Assembly: GCF_037975245.1 (NCBI RefSeq)
Contig: NC_092580.1
Coordinates: forward strand, 10,879,501 to 10,943,500
Direction: 5' to 3'
Origin: Apostichopus japonicus
Taxonomy: Eukaryota > Echinodermata > Holothuroidea > Aspidochirotida > Stichopodidae
DNA length: 64,000 bases
Below are positions 35,101 through 50,100 of the stretch, piece by piece. Position 1 is the first letter of the stretch. Each line of letters begins with the position of its first letter. Position numbers and translations under genes: made by a program. Below the pieces are notes generated by a model that saw only the letters and a program-made list of their open reading frames with translations, had not been told where the DNA came from and did not search any database.

Positions 35101-38100
35101 AAATGGTCACATAGATAACATTTACCACACTGTAATAGGGTATAAAGTTTACATAGGTTTCTCAAGGTCATTCAAGTTAACGGAACATTGCTGCTATCCA
35201 GTCCAGTATACATACGCACAAGAAGAAGTGTAGCCAGGGGGGCTTATTTTATCATGCCACCTACCACCACCTAGCACCATCTTCCTCTCCCCCCCAGTCC
35301 CCTTATAACCAGCCACGGATGTATAAAAAATCCAACTTAGTGGACAAAAGCAAAAGTAAGATTCGGTATATTTGCCATCGCCATGTTAAATACCTTTGTG
35401 AGTCCGATGGCGCCAATGTTTTCACTGTACGAGGTGGTACCATTCCCAGTGCCCCAAAGACCAGCCAATAGACATCCCAATCCCTCCATCGCGATGCCTC
35501 TATTGACAGCGTGGGCGGGTGGCGGGGGCGCACCACTGAGTCGGGCACATGCGTAGTAATCCCCGATGGACTCTATCATCGAAGCAATCACGCCAGCCAG
35601 CATGCCTAGAAATCCAGCGAGCGTGACCGTTGGAACGCCCCACTGTCCTGTGTAGCATAGATAAACGAACAACAATTTTCAGCTGCCTTAAGAGACAAAT
35701 GTTCCAGCTTAGAACGAAAAAAAGGAAAATTTATATTGATATCATGTTGCCTAAATTCATATTTCCTTTATTATGCCTTATATGTTTTGCTTTATATGTT
35801 AATAAAAGTCCTACTTTTCAATTTTTTTTAAAAACATTATGGGGGGTTATGTTAAGAACTCTTCTTTTCTTTTTAAGTTTTTAATTCTTTCCTAATTTCA
35901 ATAAATTACTCTTGAACAACATCTGATTCATATAGATAGATTTATTTGTTTCTTAATATTACAAAACGAAGCCATTTGTGATCGATGTGGAGGCTCGGTC
36001 TGATTTGCTTTCTCTGTTATCTAATTTACATTTAATTTACATAACACACAGACAGATACAAAGAGAACCTCGTCATGGTTTTACTGATGCGATTGTGGGC
36101 TAATCTATAAACATTACCGTGAGAGAATGAGGCTGGAAGGATATATACACGTTGATCCATGCACACATCAGACTTGTAATTAGTGCCCTTGGCAAGAATG
36201 GTTTCTCATCATACAATGGCTAATTGATATGGCAGGGATTGTGAAGTCAAAGAGGTTGCATTGTGTAAGAAAAAGTTTTAAAGTAATACTACATCATTGT
36301 TAAGAGCCTAGTTTCTTGCTTGTCAATGTCCACAGCAAAAAAGATGACCGTATCAAAAGTGACAATAAATTCTGACATGCCAAGTAGTATTATTTAGACT
36401 TCTCTCTCGGCAAAAAAAGCAGCGTGTCTGTTTAAATGTACTCTCAAACTTGTGGTCTTTACCTCTTCCCCAGACCTCTCCACACCCCCCTTCCCTTCCC
36501 CCACACCCCCTTCCCTTCCCCACACCCCTCCCTACACCCCTTCCCTTCCCCCACACCCTTTCCCTTCCCCACACCCTTTCCCTTCGCCCACACCCCCTTC
36601 CCTTCCCCCACACCCCCTTCCCTTCCCCCACACCCCCTTCCCTTCCCCCATACCCCATTCCCTCCTCCCCCTGAAATAATGATGAGATGCCACAAATCTC
36701 CTCACCTGGGTAGGGAAATATAAACCAAGGAGAATTTTTCAGCGCATCAGAGTTGATGTCCGTCCTAGCCTGGTAACCGTAAGCGTCGGGATCGTCCGGA
36801 AAGACGCCGAAAGCGGTCAAGACTCCGCAGACCACCCAGGCGATGATGATCGAAATGATGATCTTCAAATCAAGAAAAGAATTAAAGAGATGATTTATAG
36901 ATCAAAAACAAAATGGCGGAGATCTGTATCCGTGGTATTATGCAATTTTCGGTAGGTAGATGCTGTACCCAGGCAAATTTCATACTGTGTAGAGACCATT
37001 TAGTGCGAGGGCAATTCGAAAACGTCTTGCCGCAAAAATATATAAATAGATATAAACACAAATCTATTGGTAATCTCAACCATGACATATAAACCAATTC
37101 ATATACTTTGTGTGACTTGTTTTACGTTCAGCCTTTCCATGATACATATAATTATAAATACAAACCAGTCAAACACCCCACCAGAATGACTTTCCATTCC
37201 TGGCCAGTGCTAATCCATCAATCTGTAAGGAATAGCTGTACATATAGCTATTTAAACTAAGTTCTTAACTAAGTTCACCTGATATGAGAGAAATGCAGGG
37301 CTAGAGTCCTAGACTACCTTGTTGAATGCACAAGCAACGTAGCTTGCGCTTACATACTTATGTGACGGCGAGGGAGGAATGACCTCTGCAGAAAGTAACC
37401 AGCTGTTTGTATTAACAAACTTCTTATCTTCATTCCAGCAAACAATCCCAGGCACGAAAAGTCTATATAAATCCTCTGTAGAGGCAAGGCTAACATGGCA
37501 TCTAGCCAATCAACCATCCAGGACTAGGGGTTACTATAAAGTTACATAAAAGTAACTTGCCAAGTTTGTGTAAATACAGCACCCCATTGTATACATTATT
37601 ATTATTATTTGTAAACTCATAAAGATGAATTATTATATGAAGTCACTATTTTATGTCATCTACAGTAACGATGCACTGAAATGATCTTTCGATATGTTGC
37701 ACAACAATAGCACATTGTAAAACTCCATAGGTAAAGAGTAATCATTAACTCACTATTAAGTCATGTTAATTTCGCAGGGGTCAAATCATTTTCTAAGGTC
37801 GCATAAATATTAATGACTTTGTAGACAGAAACTGTGTAAACTATTGTATGTCTTGCGTGTCGTTTGTTAAAGTTGTTTCACGCTGACCTAAGCCAGGAGT
37901 GTGGTCCATATCGATATGATTTTGAAACCTTCTCACCGGGCTGCAGAAGCAAATGCGAGAGCCGCGCTCTGCCCACCTGGTGGTGGTTTACTTGTCGTGA
38001 ATTGTCACGTCGTAAACTTTTCTGTGTCCCCAAAATAATTTATTCTCAACAAACAATAACATGGTTTCACTCCCAGACAAAGGGTGTTGTATCTATCGGG

Positions 38101-41100
38101 GTTCGCCTTACTTTCTTAAAGACCAGACATAATGATCTCTGTGCTAGACTAAGTTGTCCAGCAACTTTGATCAATGAGCCTCTAAATGAGATTGATGGGT
38201 TCCATTTTGCCAAAATATTAAAGAGAGGGGAAACAAATAGTCTATTAAAAGTGCTAGCAGTATTTTTCTATCAGTCTACATACAGCATATTAGACTTAAT
38301 CTTGTGCAAACATTCATCCAGTTAAACACCATGCATTTACTGTATGTTGAATAGTGTAACAACACCAGGCTTCATACTCATATACTACAAGCTACAGAAG
38401 GACACGCCAACACCATATACACACAACGTTACATCCCAGATCAAAATCATAGGATCATATCTCCAGACGTTCATTTTACGACAAGAAAAAAAATACAAAA
38501 TTATTAGTTTATTATAAAGCAGAGGGCAACGTTAAAAAAAAATTAATGGAAAACCATGTGCAGGTAATTGCCTTCTTTTAACGTTTAAATACATATGAAT
38601 TGTTTCATAATAATAGAGAAAAGCACATACCGGGAATAAGGTGAAAACCGGAAATTTCTTGCCCCCCGGTAACGGCAGTTGTACGTTACCCAGCAGTTGA
38701 GAGAAGACTGTGATCAGTGCAAAAGTGCTGTGGGAGGAGAAATGCACAGAAACAGTAAAATGGAGTGATAAGCAAACGCCCTCGTGCATTGCTCTACTTA
38801 TACCGCCGTTCGTGCCGTTTCCTGCAATGGACGCACGGTAGTCTGTTGGTTGACCCCTAATTGTTTAAAGGTACAGGCTGTGTTTAAACTGTTAGTGCTT
38901 TATTGGTTGAAACAGAACAGAATAACATAACCCCTATTTTGACAAGCAATCGTACACAAATGACCCACAGCAAACACTAGTTCGAGTTTGTGAGCAGTCT
39001 CTATTCAAACAATCAAACTATTACAGACAAAATGCAGAAATTTTAACCAGCTTCCATCAAACAAAACAAAACAATTTTCAATTGAAGAAATCCAAACATC
39101 AATCCACGTTTTTAGAATATTACTCTCTAAGAACTCTTTTATTTACAGAGTAAACCTATTTCTACAGAAAGGAATCTTAGATCCTTTATTACAACTTTTT
39201 GATAAATTTTGTAACAAATTTTATGGTTTATGATTTTCATAATCTCTCAAACATTTATATGTCTCAACCTGTATTCTTGATGTTCTTTATTGTTATAATA
39301 CTTTTTTATTACACTATTTATAAATTTCCCATAAATTTACACTGATATAAAGATGAATAGATGAATGAATGAATGAATCACTCTGCAATTTCAGATCATG
39401 ATGATTTTTACAGTTCTGAAGTGGACGGAGATGATCGAAGAGTGTAAATATCACCGAAGGTGGAAACCTTTGTGAGAGATTTATTGTGTTTGTGCAGTCT
39501 GAGTGTTGGCAAGCACACATAGGTGTGTACATACGTGTGAACACACAGACACGCAACTCGAACGATTGGAATAGGGATTTGATTATTTTCCTTTAGCTTT
39601 CTGCAAAGAATGAAAGTCAAGGCCACTTCAACATAGCCACTTAACAAGGCCACTTTAACGCTTTAACAAGGCCACTTAAGCAAATATTTATGACCAATGT
39701 CATAATGTAAAGAAGTAATCTGAACAAAGTTTAACAGCAATGACTTAAAAGATATGGCTTTTCTATCTAATTTCTTTTTCTTTTTCAGTAGATGATATTT
39801 TTATTCATATAATTTTGTAACTTTTATTTTATAACAATTATGAGTTATCTCTCTGTGATGGATGGCATCGGGTACTTTAGGAATCCCTTGGTTTTGCTGA
39901 TGATCGATAAAGTTACAACCTATGTCGAGTAATAAATGGCCCTTCCTTGAATTCAACAACAATCCAACACTCAAGATTGTAACTACCACATCTCATTCAA
40001 AGACTTGGAAGTTTATCCAAGTTTAACAGTTATATTGGTTTTCAGACTTTTACCACCTCAAACATGTGAAGTACCAGCGGCTCATTAATACTTTATGACT
40101 GGGCATGTTTACAAGCTATGTTCAGACTTTGATCACTGTTCACTGCAAGTGACCTCTGACCTCCACAGAAAAAAAAAACAGGATTCTTATACTCACTAAA
40201 ATCCCATATACTGCACACACAAACAAGTATGTTGAAGAATGTTATAGTGATTTATACAAGGCTTTCAGAGCGGTTTCTAAATACTTCAATGGCCTTTGAC
40301 CTTCACATAAAACAATAAAGTTCTTGTCCCCAATAATGTGGAGCATTATACCACATATCACATTTCACCAAGTTTACAGTAATATTGGTTTTCAGACTTC
40401 ATCACCTCATCTCATCACCTCAAATGACTTTCGAGTGGACCCTTTGTTAACAACAAAACACTAGCCTCGTACAACTGGACACCTTACATATAACTGATAG
40501 GCGTTTGTGTTAGTTTACTCCCTCCTCGCCCACCCCACACTCACACCCCCCCTCACCCCCCATCATAAGGAAAGAAAACAGGACTCACAGAAATCCTATC
40601 CCCCAGTGTGTTGACATCTGGCCTTCAGCGACACTAAAGAGTGTGATACCTATAAGGCCGATGGTCGGTGCAATTGTCAGAGGGCCAATGAAGCGAAGCA
40701 AGATACCTATGGCCCCGGTACATCCTAGTACTATCTGAACCAGAGACGACACGATGATCGCGCCCTGGAGCTGAAAAGGCCCAAAGAAAATGTTATATAT
40801 GATTAAAAAAAAACTTAAAAAGATACGTCACATGTGAAAAAGAAAGAAAAAACAAACCCTCACCTATTCCTTTTTAATAGTCTACCAATTTTCACCGATT
40901 CAAATTTACACTTCAACTTGAAGAAGTTTGCGGGCAAATCAATCACAGAATATTGAAAGGAAATTTAGCATCCATTTTTGTGGAACACAACTTCTTCTAA
41001 GGCTGGATTAAATGTTCAGTGAGTATGTATGTATTCAAGCAGTTTGTGTGGAGACCATTACTGCTAACAAGACCCTCTCCAACACACCCAGTATACACCC

Positions 41101-44100
41101 TCCCCCTCACAGCTATATTCCTTTCATTTATCTGTACCTCTCTACCCCTGTACCTCTCCACCCCACTACCTCTCTACCCCTCTACCTATTTACCCCTCTC
41201 TCCACCCCTCTACCCCACTACCTCTCTACCCCTTCTACCTATCTACCCCTCTCACCACCCCTCTACCTCTCTACCTCTCTACTCCAAGCTCTCATCTTTC
41301 AAAACTCACATCTCGTATCCTTCCGTGCCAGAATTCTTCGGCATCTGCTACTGATGTTGCATTGGCTGTAAAAATAGTGATACTAATATTAATATTTGTT
41401 TTTTGGTGATGGATTAAGCTCAGCTCTTTAGCTTACTTATATTCAGCAAACCATCAAAAAGATTAGTAACAACAAAAGGTATTTAATTAAAAAACTTAAA
41501 ACAATGAAAAAAGCTACACCAAACACTTCAAACAAGACTATGGTGGTAGTTTAGAGAAATGAAACAGTTTGGCTGTTTCACAGATTACCCCTACCCCCTC
41601 TTTTTGGTATTTGTATGTAATTAGCATCTTCAGTGAAATTATGATTCATCTTAAAAGTTGCGTTTGCATAGGACTGTAACCTTGCACCATTCTGCGAAAG
41701 CCACATAATACTTGCATATAATTGAATTGGATACCCTCAAATGACAATATGATATATTAATGAAAATCAATAGTGCAGAGCATTAAGGAAGTTTGTTTTG
41801 TTTTATTGTAATGAAATGTTTGAGAGTGAAAAATTCCTTCACTCTTGTTCCTGAGGTTTCTTGTTATGCAATGAAGTTAGGTCTCGGTATGTGTATCAAG
41901 TGAAATAGATGATTTCTACATCTCAATAGACGATACAGTTCACAGTTTGTTCTTAGTGCCCATTCTGAAAATAATAATTATAAGTCTTTAATCTGTAAAT
42001 TCTCCACTCGTGTAGTCTCTGGTGTCTCGACTCGGGTGGAAAGACCGTTTTGAAATGAGCTGAGATAAAGACTATAGAGTCTGCTCTCAGACGGCCTCTG
42101 GGCTCATCAAAATACAAGAGCCAAAAACTCCACAACCCCCAGCTTAAAATGTTCATAATCAATATCTATATCTAATATGGTTAAAACCATTAAATCCTTT
42201 AGACTTTATAGCAGGTTATCAGCCAAAATAATATAAACCAGACTATTTTGTTCCCTGCAAAATGCCAAGCTGCTTTCTCATTTGCAAAAAGCCTTTTGAC
42301 ATGTTACACTGATCTAAGATGTAATATATTTGCATATTTATGATTTTCAAATATAATCTCAAATCACAAACCGGGATCAAAAGTCATGCACGGTCCTCGC
42401 ACATTCAAGATGGCGAATGTAGGTAGAAGGAAAGTAAATGTACCGCCTTGCACGATCGGTAATCTGAAAAAGCCAAACATAATACAAAATTAAATAAAAC
42501 TTTCCCACAAACGAGAGCAATAGAGAACTTGTACATGTCTGCAAGAGAAACAAGTCTACAACTACAAAGGAAATAAATTTTACAACTGCAAAGGGAAACA
42601 ATTCTTCAACTGCCAGTAAACTATCATTTGGTTCAGAAAGTAGCCAGCAAAAATGATGAAAGATTAGTTCATTGAAACTTATTGTCAAACATTCAGAAAA
42701 CACTTTCCAAGAATACTTTTAATGGAAAGTCATGGTGAATGACTAGTCACTAAACAAGGATCTTCCACAAACTTTAACCCATTCCCAAATCAGCAACTAA
42801 TAGTCTAATACTTTTGTGAATTTTGAATTTTCTGAGAATTGTTTAACATAAATTATGGAACTACTAACAATTAGCATACAAACATTGATACTAATTTGGA
42901 TATGCATGCCATTCTTGACTATTTTTTTTGGCATAGCAGTCGGTGTATTTTCACACAGCAATGTGATCATTTCTGCATAGAAATGTGACCATTGTAGTAG
43001 CATAGCAGTCTGACCATATTTGCATACCAATCTGACCATATTTGCACAGCAACCCGACTTTTTTGCAAAGGAATCTAACCATTTTTGCAAAAGAACCAGC
43101 AATCTGACCATTTTGGCACAGGAGGACTCCAATACTTTTCTGGCATTGCAATTGTTCAGTCAGAAACCATTTTTCCTTTCCTTGCACGTTCCCTTCCAAT
43201 CCTGACCTCCAAATCCACAAAATATTTTCGCTTGCAAGTACAACAAGGTACATTATTTGTTCAATAACAAAGGTGTATACTCAAACTCAATTAGCAATTT
43301 TCACTTCGATTTGGCAGTTGACCTTCTTACTCTCTCACCTCTGGGAAACAACCTACGGTTACCGTTACCTCTGACCAGATTGACTTCTACACTCCAAATC
43401 AAATACATCGTCATATAAAGAGGATTGTTAAAGGTTCTTATTTTATTCCTTTTCAAGAAAGTAAACTGTTTGTTCCTTTTTTTTCACTACCTTTATTAAA
43501 CAGAGAGTCAACAGACTATTGCTGCTTGACCACAAGTGAATTTGGTCGCAGGCCAAAAAACCTTTTCAAAGAAAGAGAAGGATGACCATACCACATTACT
43601 TTTATGTGTTTAAACTAGCCAGGGCAGCAACTAATCACTTGATCAAAGAGCTCTATTTCATTGCTTTAAATTGGTCTCATTTCATTGCCTATTTCATTGC
43701 CATAACTTGGAATGGCTTGTACTATAGGGTACATTTTAAACACAGTTAATCTCAGTGTGTTACAAAACCGTAGCTCACCAACTAACAGCTAAAAGTGATT
43801 CCTAAATTCTGGATAAAACACAGAAGCAATCAAATTGTCCCAATGAAAGTAGCTGAATGATTTTTGTTTTGTTCGGGCCCCATTCTACCAAGGGTGTGCA
43901 GGCCTGTACCACTGATTGCAAGACTGTACAATGGTGCACAAAGTTGTGCATTATGCAAATTTAGGTTTCTTCAGAGAGAACTTGAAGACCCTTATTTAGA
44001 TGCACCTTATGAGTTATGAATATCAACATAAAAAGTGGACCATGATTCAGAGGCTTTTTGTAACAAGGTAACACTATGTTTGTTTTTTTTTGCCAAATTG

Positions 44101-47100
44101 TGTCCAAAGAGGTGACTGGTTTGGTGCTTACTGAATATTGAAAATCAGCTCCAAGCAGATTTCTTCAAGATATCTTAGAGGGTGTTTGGTAAATACATCA
44201 GGGCACTTGCCCTCAATTTCTCACTCCCCTCAAGTTTGTGTCAACAACCCCCCCCCCACGAATTGATTCTATAGCTAGCCGATGAAAAATCGGTAGTATT
44301 CATCCTTTCTAAATCCTACAAGTGGTCAATGAGTATAAGCAGTCCAGCGACACTGTATGATGTCACAAAGAAATCAGTTAATTACTATATGTTCAACCAA
44401 ATACCTCTGGACGATTATAAGTCAGAGTACTATAGTTGTGTGTAGACATTATATAGCCAAGTAATAGATGTATATTAAGCCAGGTAACATTACATCAGCA
44501 ATCTTAGAGCTAAGGATGTTAATACCTGATTCCAAACGTTGCTTGGAGTAAAGTCACCAGTCCCGAGACGAAGAAGATAGTCGCAATGAGGTGTGTTTGG
44601 GCCTCGGGAGAATGAACGCAGAGAGGAACGGATATAATGAGCGGTATAGACAGCACACCGCTAAACATCAAAAGAAAATGCTGCCATGGAAAAGACAATA
44701 TAAATCATTATGGGGCTAAAACTGCAACAATGACAAGGTTGGAAAAAACACAAAATTATCTAATGAGACTGTTCTAGAAACAGCCAATTTATAATAATAT
44801 ATTATATATATTTTGGTGATTTTTTATGGGGTGGGTCGGGGGGGTGGACTTCATGATGTTTGTAGTTAGACGTACGTACACATGCCTGCACCAAAATTTT
44901 AGCACACACATAGCATAGATAAATACAGTGCAGTACACAACATCACATGGTCAACCATCGCGACCAATACACAAACTACACACTGTGCAGTGCCGCACTA
45001 ACAAAGCCAGTGTTTTCTTTATGGAAAGATTAAAGCAATGACATTTCTCCTTACAAAAACCAACAACTTTCTTCCTAAATTGGCAAGCTTTGTAAATACA
45101 GTAATGGTGCAAGTTGCGGTTTATGCATATGTTTGTATTATAATATACGTGTATGATATATATATGTTATTTGGTTTGCTTATTCAGAGGACAAAAGGCA
45201 AGGCCGGTTTGTTGGAGGAACAACATGGCAAACTTCTCAGAATAGTTATCCACCCTACGACATCTGCATTTTTTTTTATCATCTTGCTGAATTTGATCTA
45301 AATGTAATGGTTGGGCTCTCCGCTCTACACTAAACTGAATCTATTGAGTACGTACACAACAATCGAGTACCCAACTACAGGAGGCTATTTGCCGAAGTAT
45401 GAAGTGCTATACCATTTGGGGAGTACATAACTAGTCATTGATGTAAAGTATTAGATTTCGCGGTCTCCATGGAAATGTAAAGTCACCAAAGCATCCCTCA
45501 CTGATATCCAACCTCAACTGATTTGTAAACCAATACACATTGGAGTTTAATACTTAACTTGCGAAACATGCTAAGAGTGAGCAAATATAAAAGCATGGTG
45601 AAAATTTATATGCTGTTGGTGTAATTACTCCTCTTTACAACCAGACAAGAAGACTTCCTGCATGACTAGGGATTGAGAAGCAGACGGACCATGAATCCCG
45701 CTGTACATTATTCATAGAGATCTGCCTACCTGTAATCCTAATGCAATTGTTGTGTACCAAGGAGGAACATCATCCACAGAGTACTGTAATTCACCATTAG
45801 CTTCTTTCTTTGTTGTAGTCGATGATGAGGTCACGTTTCGATTTCGGTTCTCATTGCCATCATTGTCTCCAGATAACCTTTCCTGCTCTTGCATGTGCTC
45901 ATAGCCTTTATTCTGGGAAGAGGGTGGAAAGAGAAGATCAATCAAATTGTCATTAAAGAACAGTCTGGTTTCACTATGTTATTTTTGAAGTTTATTTGCA
46001 CCAGTCTCTTCACCACCTCCAATGCTTCTCCCATCTATGGTTTAAGAGAACCTTGTGCTAAACACTTTACCATCATGAGAGAGACATGTTCTTCCAGAGC
46101 ATCACAGCAGATCAAACCCCCCACACCCCTTTCTCCCCCACACCCCTTCCTCCCCCACACCCCTTCCTCCCCCACACCCCTTCCTCCCCACACCCCTTCC
46201 GCCCCACACCCCTTCCGCCCCCACACCCCTTCCTCTCCCACTCCCCTACCTCTCCCACTCCCCTACCTCCCCTTCCTCCCCACTCCCCTTCCCCCACTCC
46301 CCTTCCTCCCCACTCCCCTTCCTCCCCACTCCCCTTCCTCCCCACACCCCTTCCTCCCCATACCCCTTTCTCCCCACACCCCTTCCTCCCCACTCCCCTT
46401 CCTCCCCTTCCTCCCCACACCCCTTCCTCCCCATACCCCTACCTCCCCACTCCCCTTCCTCCCCACACCCCTTCCTCCCCACTCCCCTTCCTCCCCACTC
46501 CCCTTCCTCCCCACACTCCTTCCTCCCCACACCCCTTCCTCCCCACACCCCTTCCTCCTCATACCCCTACCTCCCCATACCCCTTCCTCCCCACTCCCCT
46601 TCCTCCCCACACTCCTTCCTCCCCATACCCCTTCCTCCCCACTCCCCTTCCTCCCCACTCCCCTTCCTCCCCACTCCCCTTCCTCCCCACACCCCTTCCT
46701 CCTCATACCCCTTCCTCCTCATACCCCTACCTCCCCACTCCCCTTCCTCCCCACACCCCTTCCTCCTCATACCCCTTCCTCCTCATACCCCTACCTCCCC
46801 ACTCCCCTACCTCCCCACTCCCCTTCCTCCCCACACCCCTTCCTCCCATACCCCTTCCTCCCCACACCCCTTCCTCCTCATACCCCTACCTCCCCATACC
46901 CCTTCCTCCCCACTCCCCTTCCTCCCCACTCCCCTTCCTCCCCACTCCCCTTCCTCCCCACTCCCCTCCCCCACTCCCCTTCCTCCCCACTCCCCTTCCT
47001 CCCCATACCCCTTCCTCCCCACACCCCTTCCTCCTCACACCCCTACCTCCCCATACCCCTTCCTCCCCACTCCCCTTCCTCCCCACTCCCCTTCCTCCCC

Positions 47101-50100
47101 ACACCCCTTCCTCCCCACACCCCTTCCTCCTCATACCCCTACCTCCCCACTCCCCTTCCTCCCCACTCCCCTTCCTCCCCACTCCCCTTCCTCCTCATAC
47201 CCCTTCCTCCTCATACCCCTACCTCCCCACTCCCCTTCCTCCCCACACCCCTTCCTCCCCACACCCCTTCCTCCCCACACCCCTTCCTCCCCACTCCCCT
47301 TCCTCCCCACACCCCTTCCTCCCCACACCCCTTCCTCCTCATACCCCTTCCTCCCCACTCCCCTTCCTCCCCACTCCCCTTCCTCCCCACTCCCCTTCCT
47401 CCCCACACCCCTTCCTCCCCACACCCCTTCCTCCCCACACCCCTTCCTCCTCATACCCCTTCCTCCCCACTCCCCTTCCTCCCCACTCCCCTTCCTCCCC
47501 ACTCCCCTTCCTCCCCACACCCCTTCCTCCTCACACCCCTTCCTCCTCATACCCCTACCTCCCCACTCCCCTTCCTCCCCACTCCCCTTCCTCCCCACAC
47601 CCCTTCCTCCCCACACCCCTTCCTCCCCACACCCCTTCCTCCCCACACCCCTTCCTCCTCATACCCCTTCCTCCCCACTCCCCTTCCTCCCCACTCCCCT
47701 TCCTCCCCACTCCCCTTCCTCCCCACACCCCTTCCTCCTCACACCCCTTCCTCCTCACACCCCTACCTCCCCACTCCCCTTCCTCCCCACTCCCCTTCCT
47801 CCCCACTCCCCTTCCTCCTCATACCCCTTCCTCCTCATACCCCTACCTCCCCACTCCCCTTCCTCCCCACTCCCCTTCCTCCCCACTCCCCTTCCTCCCC
47901 ACTCCCCTTCCTCCCCACTCCCCTTCCTCCCCACTCCCCTTCCTCCCCACACCCCTTCCTCCCCACTCCCCTTCCTCCCCACTCCCCTTCCTCCCCACAC
48001 CCCTTCCTCCTCATACCCCTTCCTCCCCACTCCCCTTCCTCCCCACTCCCCTTCCTCCCCACTCCCCTTCCTCCCCACACCCCTTCCTCCTCACACCCCT
48101 TCCTCCTCATACCCCTACCTCCCCACTCCCCTTCCTCCCCACTCCCCTTCCTCCCCACTCCCCTTCCTCCTCATACCCCTTCCTCCTCATACCCCTACCT
48201 CCCCACTCCCCTTCCTCCCCACTCCCCTTCCTCCCCACTCCCCTTCCTCCCCACTCCCCTTCCTCCCCACACCCCTTCCTCCCCACTCCCCTTCCTCCCC
48301 ACACCCCTTCCTCCCCACTCCCCTTCCTCCCCACTCCCCTTCCTCCCCACACCCCTTCCTCCTCACACCCCTTCCTCCTCATACCCCTTCCTCCCCACTC
48401 CCCTTCCTCCCCACTCCCCTTCCTCCCCACTCCCCTTCCTCCCCACACCCCTTCCTCCTCACACCCCTTCCTCCTCATACCCCTACCTCCCCACTCCCCT
48501 TCCTCCCCACTCCCCTTCCTCCCCACTCCCCTTCCTCCTCATACCCCTTCCTCCTCATACCCCTACCTCCCCACTCCCCTTCCTCCCCACTCCCCTTCCT
48601 CCCCACTCCCCTTCCTCCCCACTCCCCTTCCTCCCCACACCCCTTCCTCCCCACTCCCCTTCCTCCCCACACCCCTTCCTCCCCACTCCCCTTCCTCCCC
48701 ACTCCCCTTCCTCCCCACACCCCTTCCTCCTCACACCCCTTCCTCCTCATACCCCTTCCTCCCCACTCCCCTTCCTCCCCACTCCCCTTCCTCCTCATAC
48801 CCCTACCTCCCCACTCCCCTTCCTCCCCACTCCCCTTCCTCCCCACTCCCCTTCCTCCCCACTCCCCTTCCTCCCCACACCCCTTCCTCCCCACTCCCCT
48901 TCCTCCCCACACCCCTTCCTCCCCACTCCCCTTCCTCCCCACTCCCCTTCCTCCCCACACCCCTTCCTCCCCACTCCCCTTCCTCCCCACACCCCTTCCT
49001 CCCCACTCCCCTTCCTCCCCACTCCCCTTCCTCCCCACACCCCTTCCTCCCCACTCCCCTTCCTCCCCACTCCCCTTCCTCCCCACTCCCCTTCCTCCTC
49101 ATACCCCTTCCTCCTCACACCCCTTCCTCCTCATACCCCTACCTCCCCACTCCCCTTCCTCCCCACTCCCCTTCCTCCCCACTCCCCTTCCTCCTCATAC
49201 CCCTTCCTCCTCACACCCCTTCCTCCCCACTCCCCTTCCTCCCCCACACCCCTTCCTCCCCACTCCCCTTCCTCCCCACTCCCCTTCCTCCCCACACCCC
49301 TTCCTCCTCACACCCCTTCCTCCTCATACCCCTACCTCCCCACTCCCCTTCCTCCCCACTCCCCTTCCTCCCCACTCCCCTTCCTCCTCACACCCCTTCC
49401 TCCTCACACCCCTTCCTCCTCATACCCCTACCTCCCCACTCCCCTTCCTCCCCACTCCCCTTCCTCCCCACTCCCCTTCCTCCCCACACCCCTTCCTCCT
49501 CACACCCCTTCCTCCTCATACCCCTACCTCCCCACTCCCCTTCCTCCCCACTCCCCTTCCTCCCCACTCCCCTTCCTCCTCATACCCCTTCCTCCTCATA
49601 CCCCTACCTCCCCACTCCCCTTCCTCCCCACTCCCCTTCCTCCCCACTCCCCTTCCTCCCCACTCCCCTTCCTCCCCACACCCCTTCCTCCCCACACCCC
49701 TTCCTCCCCACTCCCCTTCCTCCCCACACCCCTTCCTCCCCACTCCCCTTCCTCCCCACTCCCCTTCCTCCCCACACCCCTTCCTCCTCACACCCCTTCC
49801 TCCTCATACCCCTACCTCCCCACACCCCTTCCTCCCCACACCCCTTCCTCCCCACTCCCCTTCCTCCCCACTCCCCTTCCTCCCCACACCCCTTCCTCCT
49901 CACACCCCTTCCTCCTCATACCCCTACCTCCCCACTCCCCTTCCTCCCCACTCCCCTTCCTCCCCACTCCCCTTCCTCCCCACTCCCCTTCCTCCCCACT
50001 CCCCTTCCTCCCCACTCCCCTTCCTCCCCACACCCCTTCCTCCCCACACCCCTTCCTCCTCATACCCCTACCTCCCCACTCCCCTTCCTCCCCACTCCCC

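Noticed and set aside
36353-36868. A single 171-residue minus-strand open frame
   Set aside because: Only the part at 36706-36862 is SLC23 exon 8. The rest is read-through into the intron and its G-rich repeat.
37864-38325. A 153-residue plus-strand open frame
   Set aside because: It lies antisense in SLC23 intron 7, shows no domain or splice partners and shares words with repeat sequence elsewhere.
42945-43125. A CRISPR-like array
   Set aside because: Spacers are not unique, the repeats are diverged and of uneven length, and the genome is an animal's; it is a decayed tandem repeat.
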